The notes beneath the pieces are model-generated. The model saw only the letters and a list, made by a program, of their open reading frames with translations. It did not search any database and was not told the origin of the DNA. Shown here piece after piece: positions 40,440 to 50,287 of a stretch of 53,167 nt of DNA (position 1 is its first letter; every line of letters begins with the position of its first letter). The position numbers were made by a program, and so were the translations under genes. This stretch comes from Salinactinospora qingdaonensis (GTDB lineage: Bacteria; Actinomycetota; Actinomycetes; Streptosporangiales; Streptosporangiaceae): the NCBI RefSeq assembly GCF_039539445.1, contig NZ_BAABDD010000032.1:1-53167 (forward strand), written 5' to 3'.

Positions 40440-42056
40440 TCACCGGGAGCCTTCGTTGGGGGGAGCGGAGTCGTCCCGGCTTCGAGCCCCCGATTGGCGG
40501 AAGGCGGCGAACCTGGCCGCTGGGTCCCGCCGTTTCTGCTTGGGTTCGGCCGCCGGAGCCGACATCGCGCGGGCTGCCGCTGCGAGCGTTTCCCCGCGGC
40601 GCCGTTTGGGCAGCGTGTCCAGCTTGTCTCCTTCGCTGCGGGAATCGGGCACCTGTTGCCGGTGCGACTCCTCGGTCTGCTGGGGCGGAGCCGAAAGCGC
40701 GCTGGGGGTGGGCACTGCTCCTCTGGGCTCGTGCCTGGGCTGGGTGATGAGCTGGCGCGGAATCAGCACCACCACTCCGGTGCCGCCGCGCGAGGAGGGG
40801 CGGAAGCTGACCTTCAAGCCGTACTTGCGGGCCAGTCGACCCACCACGGCCAACCCCAGCCGGGTTCCGGACATGGTCGTCAGGTCCATCGGCTCGGAGA
40901 CCATCTTCTCGGCGCGGCGCCGTTCCCGGGTGCGCATACCCAGACCGCTGTCTTCGATGGTGACCGCGATACCGGGGTCCTCTTCTTCCACGTAGACGTG
41001 CACCTCGGTGCCGTGGGCCGAGAAGGAGGTGGCATTGTCCATCAGTTCGGCCAGGGCATGCATGACGCCTTCAGCGGCGTAGCCGGCGACCGCGGCGGTG
41101 CTGGTCAGGTGGGTCCTGACCCGCCGGTAGGCACCGATACGGCCCATGGCGCCGCGCAGGATGCTCTCCATCACGATCGGTTTGGTCCAGCGCCGTCCGG
41201 AACGCCCCCCGCTCAGCAGGGCGAAGCTGTCGGCGAGCCGGCCCATCTGCGAGACCCGATGGTCCAGCTCCAACAGTTCGCCGAAGATGCCCTCCTGGTC
41301 GCCGTAGCGCTCCTCCAACTCCCGTAGCCGGGCGAGCATGCTGGTCACTTGGGCTTGGACTCGGGCTGCGGCACTGGCGCAGGCGGTCATAGCGGCAGCG
41401 CCCTTGCGTTCGGCGCTGGTGAGTTCGCGCGCCATCGCGCTCAATAGCACGTGCAGGGCTTCGTGCTGGGGAGGAGTCATCTTGGCGAGCGCGGTCTCGG
41501 GCGAGACCCGCTCGGCGCTAGCGCGTCGTATCAGCGTGGGCAGGGTTTCCGTGGCTATGTGGGAGAGTTCTTCCTCCATGGCCGAGCGCGTCTCCAGCGC
41601 TGACCTGCTCTTGCGTTCGGCGGCGTCGAGTTCGTAGCTGACGCCGCGCAGCAGGGCGCGCAGGGTTTCATGGCTGGGTTGGGCCACCGCGGACAGGGCG
41701 GCCTCCGCCGAGGCTCCCTCCCGCAGCCGGCTGCTGAGCACCGGCAGCGCCTCCTCGGAGAGGTGTCGTGCCTCCTGCTCCAGGTGCGTCGCGTGAGCGT
41801 CGAGTCGCCGGATCTCCTCCCGTGCACGGCGGGTGGTTTCGGCGTAGTAGACCGCGACTGCCAAAGCCGCGGAGAGCATGACCGCCGCTGTCCCACCGCC
41901 GATCGTCACGAGTGTTCTCGCTGCTGCGGGGGCGGCGAGTGCTGCCCATATCCACACAGCGGCGGTGAGGACGGTTACGACGAGAAAAACGAGCAGCGCC
42001 CGTTCTTTCGGGGAGAACTGGGACTGCTTGCGGTTGGATACATCTGCTGACATCAA
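40440..42056 (-). CDS. cvnA: Conservon sensor histidine-kinase-like protein
   Basis: A 538-residue membrane protein. Two N-terminal helices (about 20-70) follow a short cytoplasmic start. Next comes a long coiled-coil/HAMP-like helical stretch (about 75-250). The ATPase domain has ELMDNATSFSAHG (N box), IEDSGLGM (G1) and GTRLGLAVV (G2). No classical phospho-acceptor His box is apparent, and a C-terminal Ser/Pro/Gln tail of about 100 residues follows. It is the sensor of the conservon and probably recruits CvnB-D to the membrane. Confidence 0.93.
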   Translation of the reverse strand: MMSADVSNRKQSQFSPKERALLVFLVVTVLTAAVWIWAALAAPAAARTLVTIGGGTAAVMLSAALAVAVYYAETTRRAREEIRRLDAHATHLEQEARHLSEEALPVLSSRLREGASAEAALSAVAQPSHETLRALLRGVSYELDAAERKSRSALETRSAMEEELSHIATETLPTLIRRASAERVSPETALAKMTPPQHEALHVLLSAMARELTSAERKGAAAMTACASAAARVQAQVTSMLARLRELEERYGDQEGIFGELLELDHRVSQMGRLADSFALLSGGRSGRRWTKPIVMESILRGAMGRIGAYRRVRTHLTSTAAVAGYAAEGVMHALAELMDNATSFSAHGTEVHVYVEEEDPGIAVTIEDSGLGMRTRERRRAEKMVSEPMDLTTMSGTRLGLAVVGRLARKYGLKVSFRPSSRGGTGVVVLIPRQLITQPRHEPRGAVPTPSALSAPPQQTEESHRQQVPDSRSEGDKLDTLPKRRRGETLAAAARAMSAPAAEPKQKRRDPAARFAAFRQSGARSRDDSAPPNEGSR

Positions 42057-42577
42057 TCAGGTCCTCGTGGGCGGTTGGCGGCAGACGAGGCCAGCCCGCA
42101 TCGAACCTGCTGGTCCGCTGCATGGCAGGGCGATTAGCAAGGACCGGCACGAAGGTGCAACAGCCCTCGGGACAACCAGGAACATACCGTAGAACACATC
42201 GCACATGGACTGGCAAGAATTCGCCTAGTCCGTGGTCACGCCTGTCCAGGCACACTACTGGACTTACGTTTCACAGCAGACATAGGCCGGGGAACCTGGT
42301 ATTTTCCATGATTAGCTACGCCTTGTGATGGATGGAACATCGAAGGCACGCCAACTGTAGGGAAGATAGCGTACAGAACCCCTCCGCGTCTCTTACTGTC
42401 ACAAATCAGACGAAAAGGATTTAAAGCGGAGAGGTATCTTCCGCGTGGTGGCCGTGTCAAGGAGGGGTGGCCCGACAGGTGGTCGTATGCACCTAATCGG
42501 CTGGCATTCTGCCAGGTTAACGCCGTATACTACACAATCCCCGGTATTTTTGCCCCGACGCTGTGGCCGCCCGCGTT
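42057..42577. other. Gap upstream of the conservon
   Basis: A 521-bp gap. The middle part (42240-42440) is AT-richer and probably contains the conservon promoter. No supported gene or structured RNA. Confidence 0.45.
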
Positions 42578-43825
42578 TCAGCGTGTGCGGTGCCGGGGGA
42601 CCGGCAGTCGCTCTGGTGCTGACGACGCGAATCCGGCGGCTCGCCGCGCGAAACCGCCTCCCCACGGCGCGGCGCTGATCCCGTGTGCGTACACGCTCAG
42701 CAGGACGGTCGTACTGGTCACCAGCAGGATCTCGTCAGCGTTGGCGATACCGCTCTGCTCCACCACCAGCAGCGCGAACAGGATCGAGGCCAGCCCGCGC
42801 GGGCCAAACCAGCCCAAAAACAGTCTGGTTTCCCAGCGCAGCCTCGCAGCGGTCATAGCTATCACCACCGCGAGCGGTCGCACCACCACCAAGCTCACCA
42901 CCGCATAGGCCAGTACCCGCCAGTCGATCTCCTCCAGCCGCGGACCGATGATGACCGCAGCGAACAGGGTAAACGTCAGCATGCTCAGCAGCCTGCCCTC
43001 GCGCTCGACGAAGTCGTGCACGTGGGGCGCGTGCGGCCGCGCCAGTGTGCCGAAACTCGACCCGGCCACGAACGCCGCGACGAAGCCGTTGCCCGTCACC
43101 GTCTCGGCGCCGGTGTAGGCCAGCACGGCCAAGCCCAGCACAACCAGTCGGAGGTAGTCCGGGCTGATCCAGCCGGCGGCCGCCCCCTTGGCGAGCAGCC
43201 ACCCGCCGCCCGCCCCAACGGCCACCCCCACCAGGACGCCCAGGCCGATCTGGCGGGCCGCGAAGCCGAACCACCACGCGGTCGAGCCGATATCGCCCTC
43301 GACACTGGCCGCCAACGCCAGCAGCACCATCACGATCGGTAGGGCGATGCCGTCGTTGAGTCCGCTCTCAACGTTGAGGCTCTGCCGGATACGTTCTGGC
43401 AACCTCCGGTCGGCGATCACGGCCGCTACCAGTGCCGCGTCGGTTGGCGCCAGCACCGCGGCCAGGACAGCGGCCTCCCAGAATTCCAACTCGGGAAAGA
43501 GAGCGAGCGCGGCCAGGGTGCCCCCGACGATGACGAGGGGCATGCCGATACCCAGCAGCCGCAGCGGAAAGCCGTACTCGCGGCGCAGTACCGGTAGTTC
43601 GATCCGGACCGCATCGGTGAACAGCACGAACACCAGGGTCGATTCGGCGAGGATTCGCACCACCGGTTCCACGGCCGTCCCGGTCAGCAGTCCCATCCCG
43701 ACGGTGCCCAGCCCCAATCCGACGGTGACGAACACGATGGGTCCCGTCAGCGGTGTGCCTTGGGTGCGTCCCGAGATCAGTCCGTAGCCGATGGCCAGGC
43801 ACGCGAGCACCAGCAGGTCGGTCAC
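42578..43825 (-). CDS. Cation/proton antiporter, CPA1/CPA2 type
   Basis: A 415-residue integral membrane protein with about twelve helices. The ion-binding region is LAPTDAALVAAVI (about 126-138), and SLNVESGLNDGIALP follows, typical of Na+/H+ exchangers. The end has GWFGPRGLASILFALLV. The GTG at 43825 fits the first helix (TDLLVLACLAIG); an ATG at 43927 would add a basic leader of 34 residues. It exchanges Na+ or K+ for protons. The operon is single-gene. Confidence 0.9.
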   Translation of the reverse strand: MTDLLVLACLAIGYGLISGRTQGTPLTGPIVFVTVGLGLGTVGMGLLTGTAVEPVVRILAESTLVFVLFTDAVRIELPVLRREYGFPLRLLGIGMPLVIVGGTLAALALFPELEFWEAAVLAAVLAPTDAALVAAVIADRRLPERIRQSLNVESGLNDGIALPIVMVLLALAASVEGDIGSTAWWFGFAARQIGLGVLVGVAVGAGGGWLLAKGAAAGWISPDYLRLVVLGLAVLAYTGAETVTGNGFVAAFVAGSSFGTLARPHAPHVHDFVEREGRLLSMLTFTLFAAVIIGPRLEEIDWRVLAYAVVSLVVVRPLAVVIAMTAARLRWETRLFLGWFGPRGLASILFALLVVEQSGIANADEILLVTSTTVLLSVYAHGISAAPWGGGFARRAAGFASSAPERLPVPRHRTR

Positions 43826-44253
43826 CGCCGCACCGCCCTTTCCCCACTGCCGCCGGCTACGCCAGGGACGCGATGGCCGGGGCGTGCCGTTCTTGCCCCG
43901 CTCAGGCCGTTTCCCACGCCGTGGCAAGCCTCTGCTGGCTCACGGTGATGATGGCCGCCTCAGCTCCCGCGCGTGGCGCCGACACGCCGGTGCCTCGCAC
44001 CCCGGCCGCGGCGCGCCAGGAGCGGGACCACGATACCCGAGACACCTACGCCCGCCGTGTGGGGAGGGATGGGAAAGCACGGCGGACGTAGGTGGCCTGC
44101 GTTGGTTTTTCCGTTGTCCGGGGGTGTCCCGGCGTGCAAGAGTCGGTGAGCTTGCCGACCACGCCCCCGTGGCGAGCGAGCCTGCATGGTCAGCCGGTCA
44201 CCGGCCGGGCGTTTCCACCCCCTGAGCGCAAACGCCCGGCCGAGACCCGGTCC
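43826..44253. other. Intergenic gap between antiporter and acetate symporter genes
   Basis: A 428-bp gap with no supported gene. The last part contains the symporter terminator at 44203-44241, and the antiporter promoter presumably lies between. Confidence 0.5.
44203..44241 (-). terminator. Terminator of the symporter operon
   Basis: Perfect 12-nt arms (44203-44214 and 44230-44241) around a 15-nt loop, 12 bases beyond the symporter stop on the minus strand. Confidence 0.75.
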
Positions 44254-45876
44254 CTAGTGGACGGTGGCCTTCTCCGCGCCCGCCCCCGTCAGCGAGCGCA
44301 CCTCCATCTCCGCGTACTTGGCCTCGTTGTGCTCCTTGGACAGCACCGTGCCCAACCAGCCGAGGAAGAACGACAGAGGGATCGACACCAGCCCCGGGTT
44401 GGACAGCGGGAACCAGTGGAAGTCCACGCCCTTGATCATCGCGTTCTCCCCGCCCGAGACCGCCGGGGAGAAGACGATCAGCGTGATGGTGATGATGAGC
44501 CCGCCGTAGATGCTGCACAGGGCGCCGGTGGTGTTGAATCGTTTCCAGAACAGCGAGTACAGGATCGTCGGGAGGTTCGCCGAGGCGGCCACGGCGAAGG
44601 CGAGCGCCACCAGGAACGCCACATTCTGGTCGCGGGCGAGGATGCCGCCGACGATCGACAGGGCCCCGATCACCAACGCAGTGATGCGCGCCACACGCAC
44701 CTCGCTGTTCTTGTCCTCCACGGCGCCCTTTTTAATGACGTTGGCGTAGACGTCATGGGCGAAAGAGGCCGAGGCCGTGATCGTCAGGCCGGCCACCACC
44801 GCCAGGATGGTGGCGAAAGCGACCGCTGAGATGAACCCGAGCAGGACCGGTCCGCCCAACGCCCGCGCCAGCAGCGGCGCAGCCGAGTTCACTCCGCCAG
44901 GGGCCGCCAGGATCGTCTCCGAGCCCACCAGCGCGGCGGCACCGTAGCCCAGGACCAGGGTGAACAGGTAGAAGGCTCCGATGAGGACGATCGCCCACAC
45001 CACCGAGCGGCGGGCCTCCTTGGCGGTGGGCACGGTGTAGAAGCGCATCAGCACGTGCGGCAGTCCCGCCGTTCCCAGCACCAGGGCCACCCCCAGCGAC
45101 AGGAAGTTCAGTTTCGACATCTCGCTGACGCCGTACTTGGCGCCCGGCGCCAGCATCGCCTCCCCGTTGTCGCCGGCCATGTTCACGGCCTCGGCCAGCA
45201 GGCCGGAAAGGTTGAAGCCGTACAGCGCCAGCACCCACATCGTCATCGCGAAAGCGCCGGTGATCAGCAGCGCGGCCTTGATGATCTGCACCCACGTGGT
45301 GCCCTTCATCCCACCGATCAGCACGTAGATGATCATCACTACGCCGACGGCGGCGATCACCACGGACTGGCCCACCGCGCCTTGCACGCCCAACAGCAGG
45401 TTCACCAGACCGCCGCCGCCGGCCATCTGTGCCAGCAGGTAGAAGAAGGACACCGACAGCGTCGAGAGCGCCGCCGCGGCGCGCACCGGCCGCTGCCGCA
45501 TCCGGAAGGCCAGCACGTCACCCATGGTGAACTTGCCGGTGTTGCGCAGCAGTTCGGCCACCAGCAGCAGCGCCACCAGCCAGGCCACCAGGAACCCGAT
45601 CGAGTACAGGAAGCCGTCGTAGCCGTTGACGGCGATGGCGCCGCAGATGCCCAAGAACGAGGCGGCCGAGAGGTAGTCGCCGGAGATCGCGATGCCGTTC
45701 TGTGGCCCGCTGAAGGCCCGGCCCGCCGCGTAGTAGTCGGAGGCGGTCTTCGTGTTGCGGCTGGCCCGGAATACGATGATCAGGGTGATCACCACGAAGG
45801 CACCGAAGATGCTGAAGTTCAGCATCGGGTTGATGCCCTCGACCGCCTGCGCCAGGTGGACCGTGCCGTTGCTCAT
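44254..45876 (-). CDS. actP: Cation/acetate symporter (SSS family)
   Basis: A 540-residue sodium/solute symporter with about 13 helices. Family features: GNxI-like ISGDYLSAASFLGICGAIA (about 66-84), GGMKGTTWVQIIKAALL, TAGLPHVLMRFYTV, and ITASASFAHDVYANVIK late in the protein. It resembles ActP/MctC-type monocarboxylate transporters (acetate, propionate or pyruvate). It is coupled to the DUF485 gene by ATGA, the usual ActP/YjcH pair. Confidence 0.93.
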   Translation of the reverse strand: MSNGTVHLAQAVEGINPMLNFSIFGAFVVITLIIVFRASRNTKTASDYYAAGRAFSGPQNGIAISGDYLSAASFLGICGAIAVNGYDGFLYSIGFLVAWLVALLLVAELLRNTGKFTMGDVLAFRMRQRPVRAAAALSTLSVSFFYLLAQMAGGGGLVNLLLGVQGAVGQSVVIAAVGVVMIIYVLIGGMKGTTWVQIIKAALLITGAFAMTMWVLALYGFNLSGLLAEAVNMAGDNGEAMLAPGAKYGVSEMSKLNFLSLGVALVLGTAGLPHVLMRFYTVPTAKEARRSVVWAIVLIGAFYLFTLVLGYGAAALVGSETILAAPGGVNSAAPLLARALGGPVLLGFISAVAFATILAVVAGLTITASASFAHDVYANVIKKGAVEDKNSEVRVARITALVIGALSIVGGILARDQNVAFLVALAFAVAASANLPTILYSLFWKRFNTTGALCSIYGGLIITITLIVFSPAVSGGENAMIKGVDFHWFPLSNPGLVSIPLSFFLGWLGTVLSKEHNEAKYAEMEVRSLTGAGAEKATVH

Positions 45877-46223
45877 TGGGAGCCTCCCTCGACCTCGTTG
45901 CGGATCTTGTCGCCCAGCGGGTCGAGGCGCCGCCCAGCGAAGCGCACGTAGAGTGCGGTAATGACGAACGTCGAGACGAACTGCAACAGCCCGAAGACCA
46001 GGCCGACGTTGATGTTGCCGACCAGCTTGATCGCCATGAAGTCGTGCGCGTAGGCGGCCACCAGCACGTAGAGCAGGTACCAGCCGAGGAAGATCGCCGT
46101 CATCGGGAACACGAAGGTCCGCAACCGTCTGCGGAGTTCCTGGAACTCCGGACTCGCCTGTACGCGGGCCCAGTCACCCTCGGGGGGCTGCCCGTCGGAG
46201 GGACCACGTTCCATATCAGTCAC
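45873..46223 (-). CDS. DUF485 membrane protein, symporter partner
   Basis: A 116-residue protein with two membrane helices (FVFPMTAIFLGWYLLYVLVA and NVGLVFGLLQFVSTFVITAL) and the DUF485 pattern including ASPEFQELRRRLRTF and LYVRFAGRRLDPLGDKIR. The GTG at 46223 has GGAGG about 9 bases upstream; ATG 46214 is an alternative. It is needed with or beside ActP-type transporters. It overlaps actP by 4 bp. Confidence 0.92.
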   Translation of the reverse strand: MTDMERGPSDGQPPEGDWARVQASPEFQELRRRLRTFVFPMTAIFLGWYLLYVLVAAYAHDFMAIKLVGNINVGLVFGLLQFVSTFVITALYVRFAGRRLDPLGDKIRNEVEGGSQ

Positions 46224-46378
46224 CACAAGCCTCCACCCGGATTGCCAATGTGTTGCGCGACACATTAGGAAGGCGGGTGTGACCTCGGTAACCATCTGAC
46301 GGCCGAACGACGAGTGGCGCGACGAGCGGTCGATGAACGGTCCCGGGGGCGCGACGAGCGGCTCCGACGGTGCGGTTG

Positions 46379-48064
46379 TCACCCGGGCGCGGGGCGCCGT
46401 GGCCGCTCGTCGTCGAGATGCAGCCGCAACATCGCCGTGCGCGCCCACGGCGCCGGGCGACCCCACAGCGACACCGTCACCATGGTCACGAACGCCAGCG
46501 GCACGGCCCACGGCGCGGGCTGGGTGATCAGGATCTCGCGCCACCCGTCCAAGGGCGGGCCGAACAGGGCCATGGCGATGGCGCTTGAGGAGGCCAGCAA
46601 CCCCGCCAGGACCCCGCTGATCGCGCCGGCCGCCGTCAGCCGCGCCCACCACACCCCTAGCACCAGCAGCGGACAGAAGGTCGCGGCGGCCACAGTGAAG
46701 CCCCACGTCACCAAAACCCCGGCGTCGATGCTGGCCGAGGGCAGCGCCAGCAGCACCATGACCGCGGCCGTGACCACCACGGTGATCCGCAGCCGGCGCA
46801 GCCCGCCGGGCAGCAGGTCGTGCGCGATCGCCCCGGAGATCACCAGCAGCAGGCCCAGCGAGGTCGCCAGGAATGCCGCGAACGCGCCGGCGGTCAGCAG
46901 CGCCGTGACCGTCGTGCCCGCCCAACCGGTGTCGACCTGGGCGGGCAGCGCCACCACCACGGTGTCGGTGGCCCCCGACAGGTATAACTCGGGCACCAAC
47001 ACCCGGCCCAGCGCGCCGTAGATCCCCGGGAACAGGTAGAACACGCTCACCAGCGCCACGGTGATGCCGGCCGTGCGGCGGGCGGCGCGCCCGTCGGGAC
47101 TGGTGTGGAAGCGCATGATGATGTGCGGCAACCCCATGGTGCCCAGCGCGATCGCGAACAGCACGGCCCACGTGCCCAGCAACGGATGCCCCGCCTCACC
47201 CAGATCCAGCAGTGGACGCTGCCACTGCGCGCCCCCCAGCACTGCGGCGTCGCGGATGTCGGGCACGGGGGCGTCGTCGCGAAACACCACGGTGGTCCCG
47301 GCGGGCACGGTGTGCTCGCCCGGCGCCAGCACCGTGGGCTCACCGCCGGAGACCACCGGCGTGGGCTCCTCGATGCCCAAGGTGGCCCCGGTCTGAAACG
47401 ATACGGGCGTGTCGCCGGAGAACCGGTCGAACTCCACCGGGTGCACCGCGTCGTGGCGCACCTGCGGGCCGACCTGGGCCAGCAGCCAGACAGCGGGCAC
47501 GATGAACAACAGTAGCTTCAGCGCGAACTGGAACGCCTGGACGTAGGTGGCCGCCCGCATCCCGCCCAGCGCCAAGGTGGCGCTGATCACGCCGCCGGCG
47601 ATCACCACTCCCACCCAGTAGGGGGTGCTGCTGACCGCGCTGAACACCAGCCCGGCGGTGCGGAACTGCGGCACCAGGTACAGCAGCCCGATCACCAGCA
47701 CCACCACCGCGCTCAACCGCCGTAGCGCCGGCGAGGCCAGCCGCGCTTCGGCGAAGTCGGGCACGGTCAATGCACCCGAGCGTCGCATCGGGGCGGCGAC
47801 GAGGATGAGCATCGCCAGATAGCCGGCGGTGAACCCCACCGGGTACCACAGTGCTCCCATCCCGTTCTTGACCACCAGCCCGGCCACGCCCAGAAACGAC
47901 GCCGCCGACAGGTACTCGCCGGAGACCGCCGCGGCGTTGAGCCACGGCGACACCCGCCGTGAGGCCACGAGGAAGTCTGAGGTGCTGCGCATGGCTGCCA
48001 CCCCGCGCAACCCGATCAGCAGCGTCGCCACCACGAGGGGAGCCACCGCGAGCAGCGCGACCAT
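46379..48064 (-). CDS. Second sodium/solute symporter (SSS family)
   Basis: A 561-residue transporter with about 13 helices. It shares AVSGEYLSAASFLGVAGLV and TMGLPHIIMRFHTSPDG with ActP. It differs by a long hydrophilic loop (about 200-270, rich in Pro/Val/Asp), perhaps an extracellular lid. The start ATG at 48064 shares one base with the stop of the small membrane protein gene (TGATG). It belongs to a four-gene unit with a LytS/LytTR system, and the substrate is probably a short monocarboxylate. Confidence 0.9.
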   Translation of the reverse strand: MVALLAVAPLVVATLLIGLRGVAAMRSTSDFLVASRRVSPWLNAAAVSGEYLSAASFLGVAGLVVKNGMGALWYPVGFTAGYLAMLILVAAPMRRSGALTVPDFAEARLASPALRRLSAVVVLVIGLLYLVPQFRTAGLVFSAVSSTPYWVGVVIAGGVISATLALGGMRAATYVQAFQFALKLLLFIVPAVWLLAQVGPQVRHDAVHPVEFDRFSGDTPVSFQTGATLGIEEPTPVVSGGEPTVLAPGEHTVPAGTTVVFRDDAPVPDIRDAAVLGGAQWQRPLLDLGEAGHPLLGTWAVLFAIALGTMGLPHIIMRFHTSPDGRAARRTAGITVALVSVFYLFPGIYGALGRVLVPELYLSGATDTVVVALPAQVDTGWAGTTVTALLTAGAFAAFLATSLGLLLVISGAIAHDLLPGGLRRLRITVVVTAAVMVLLALPSASIDAGVLVTWGFTVAAATFCPLLVLGVWWARLTAAGAISGVLAGLLASSSAIAMALFGPPLDGWREILITQPAPWAVPLAFVTMVTVSLWGRPAPWARTAMLRLHLDDERPRRPAPG

Positions 48065-48411
48065 CAGCGTTCCTCTGCTCGCTCGGCACGCCGCAGTTGC
48101 CAGTAGGCCAGCGCCACCATGGCGGGGTAGGGCAGCACCGCCAGCATCCCCCACGACAGTGGCAACCCCGCGAGCCGGATGTGGTCCAGCTCCGGCCACA
48201 CCGCGAACACCAAGGGCAGCCCGAACACCAGCCCCAGGAGCGCGACCAGCGCCAGCAGGCCCTGGCGGCGTTGGCGACGGTAGAGGACGGCGGCGCGTTC
48301 GGTCTCGCCCGTGTTCAGCCGGGGCACCCGCCAGCGCCCGCGACCCCAGCCCCGAGCGTGGGCGAGCCTGGTCTGCGGGCTCATCACCGCGGTCCGTTTG
48401 GCGCGCTGCAT
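48064..48411 (-). CDS. Small two-helix membrane protein, symporter partner
   Basis: A 115-residue protein. The basic N-terminal third (RRQRRQG) is followed by helices LLALVALLGLVFGLPLVFAV and LPLSWGMLAVLPYPAMVALAYW. It takes the position of a DUF485-like partner but is not a clear member. ATG 48384 is an alternative start. It is translationally coupled to the symporter and abuts the regulator gene. Confidence 0.8.
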   Translation of the reverse strand: MQRAKRTAVMSPQTRLAHARGWGRGRWRVPRLNTGETERAAVLYRRQRRQGLLALVALLGLVFGLPLVFAVWPELDHIRLAGLPLSWGMLAVLPYPAMVALAYWQLRRAERAEER

Positions 48412-49193
48412 CAGGCCCGCCGCCCGGTGTCGGCCTCGCTGTCCTGGGTCGCCCGCAGGAGCCGCTCCCGCAGTTCCCGCGCGTGCCGGCGGCTCACCGG
48501 CACGTCCCCCAGATCGGTGTGGGCCAGCAGCCCGCCGCGCGCGTCGCTGCGCAGCTCGCGCACCGCCCGTAGCGACACCAAAAATCCGCGGTGCACGCGG
48601 ACGAAGCCGGTGGGCGACCAGTACTCTTCCAAGCGCGAGATCGGCATCCGCACCAGATGCGCGGCTGCGGGCGTGTGCAGCCGCACGTAGTCGCCGTTGG
48701 CCTCCACGAAACGCACGTCCTCACGGCGCACGTAGCGGGTGCGTCCCGCCGCTTCCACCGGCACCACGGCCAGCGCGTCGGGCGGGTCGGCGGACTGCTC
48801 GGCCACGACCTCGGCCAGGGCCATGCGCTTGACCTTGGTCAGCGCCATAGCCAGCCGTTCGGCCCGTACCGGTTTGAGGAGGTAGTCGACGGCGCCGATG
48901 CCGTAGGCCGTGACGGCGTGGCGATCGTAGGCGGTGACGAATACGATCACCGGCGGATCGTTGAGCCTGGACAGCAGGGAGGCCAGCTCGATCCCGTCCA
49001 GCCCTGGCATCGAGATGTCCAAAAACACCGCGTCGAAGTGTTCGGCCTGGATGCTTTTCAGAGCGCTGATCGGATCGTCGGCGGCGACCACCTCGGCCAC
49101 CTCGGGCGCCTGGCGCAGCAGCCGGCACAGTTCCTCGATGGCTAGGGGAGCATCGTCGACGGCCAGGACGCGCAGCCCTTCGGCGGCGGCCAT
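48411..49193 (-). CDS. LytTR-family response regulator
   Basis: A 260-residue regulator. The receiver domain (about 7-120) has VLAVDDAPLAIEEL, FLDISMPGLDG with the phospho-acceptor Asp (about 59), VTAYDRHAV and LLKPVRAERL. The LytTR DNA-binding domain (about 150-250) has YVRREDVRFVEANGDYVRLH and FVRVHRGFLVSL. It overlaps the sensor gene by one base (TGATG). It most likely activates the adjacent symporter genes when the substrate is sensed. Confidence 0.94.
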   Translation of the reverse strand: MAAAEGLRVLAVDDAPLAIEELCRLLRQAPEVAEVVAADDPISALKSIQAEHFDAVFLDISMPGLDGIELASLLSRLNDPPVIVFVTAYDRHAVTAYGIGAVDYLLKPVRAERLAMALTKVKRMALAEVVAEQSADPPDALAVVPVEAAGRTRYVRREDVRFVEANGDYVRLHTPAAAHLVRMPISRLEEYWSPTGFVRVHRGFLVSLRAVRELRSDARGGLLAHTDLGDVPVSRRHARELRERLLRATQDSEADTGRRA

Positions 49194-50287
49194 CACGGCA
49201 TCACCCCCGGCTGGAACCGGGGGACCCGCACTACGACCCGGGTGCCCGCGTCCACGGCGGTCTCGACCACCAGGCCGTACCAGGCGCCGTAGACGTGGCG
49301 CAGCCTGCGGTCCACGTTGGCCAGCCCGACGCTGCCGTTGCTGCTGTCGCCGGCGAGGATGGCCTTGGCCCGGTCGGGGTCCATGCCCGCCCCGTCGTCC
49401 TCCACGGTGATGACGCAGTCGTTGCCCGAGGCTTCCCCGGACACCTGCACCAGGCCCGCCTCCGAGTGCGGCTCGATGCCGTGCCGCACCGCGTTTTCCA
49501 CCAGCGGCTGCAACACCAGGTAGGGCACGGCCACGCCCAGCACCTCGGGAGCGACCCGGACCTGTACGCGCAGCCGATCTCCCAGGACGACCCGTTGCAG
49601 CACCAAGTACGCCTCGATCGCGTGGAACTCGTCGGAGACCGTCGTGTAGTCGCCGCGCCGCGCCAGGCTGTAGCGCGTGTAGTCGGCGAAGTCGGTCATG
49701 AGATCCCGCGCGCCCTCCGGGTCGGAGTGCGTCAGGGAGGCGATCGCGGTGAGAGCGTTGTAGACGAAGTGCGGGGAGATTTCGGCGCGCAGCGCACGCA
49801 GTTCGGCCTGCTCGGCCTCTTCGGCCGACGCCTGGAGTCGGCCGCGCTCCACCGCGCCGGCGACCCACGCGGCGGCCTCGCGCACCGTCGACCGTTTGGT
49901 GGCTCCCGAGACCACGAGTACTCCCGCCAGCTCGTCGTTGACGTGCAGCGGGACTGCCATCAGGGGAGGCTTTTCGCTGGGGGCCTCGGTGTGCAGCACC
50001 CGGTCCACCAACGCCTTGGTGGTCTCCGCGGCGGCCGGGCGGCCCGCCCACAGCGGCGAGCCGGTCAGGTCGGTCACCGCCAGACCCGGCACGCCCAGCA
50101 GTCGGCGCAGTTGGCGCGTGGCTGTCTCGGCACCACCTCCGGTGAGCCCGTCCTTGAAACGTTCGACGATCATGCGGGCGGTGCGCAGCGTGGCGATCGG
50201 GTCGGCGGGGTCGCGCGACGGCCATGCACGCAACGGCCGCCGTCGGGGTTTGTGGTCGGTAGGCGTCTGCATCGGCGGTTCCACCAT
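49193..50287 (-). CDS. LytS-type sensor histidine kinase
   Basis: A 364-residue kinase. A GAF-like sensory region (about 60-150) lies ahead of the H-box ALRAEISPHFVYNALTAI, the signature of the LytS/YehU family. The ATPase domain has ENAVRHGIEP and TVEDDGAGMDPD. No membrane helix is apparent, so the sensor may be cytoplasmic. The start is uncertain: ATG 50287 or 50272; the TTG at 50317 is unlikely. It is the first gene of the unit that ends with the symporter. Confidence 0.91.
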   Translation of the reverse strand: MVEPPMQTPTDHKPRRRPLRAWPSRDPADPIATLRTARMIVERFKDGLTGGGAETATRQLRRLLGVPGLAVTDLTGSPLWAGRPAAAETTKALVDRVLHTEAPSEKPPLMAVPLHVNDELAGVLVVSGATKRSTVREAAAWVAGAVERGRLQASAEEAEQAELRALRAEISPHFVYNALTAIASLTHSDPEGARDLMTDFADYTRYSLARRGDYTTVSDEFHAIEAYLVLQRVVLGDRLRVQVRVAPEVLGVAVPYLVLQPLVENAVRHGIEPHSEAGLVQVSGEASGNDCVITVEDDGAGMDPDRAKAILAGDSSNGSVGLANVDRRLRHVYGAWYGLVVETAVDAGTRVVVRVPRFQPGVMP

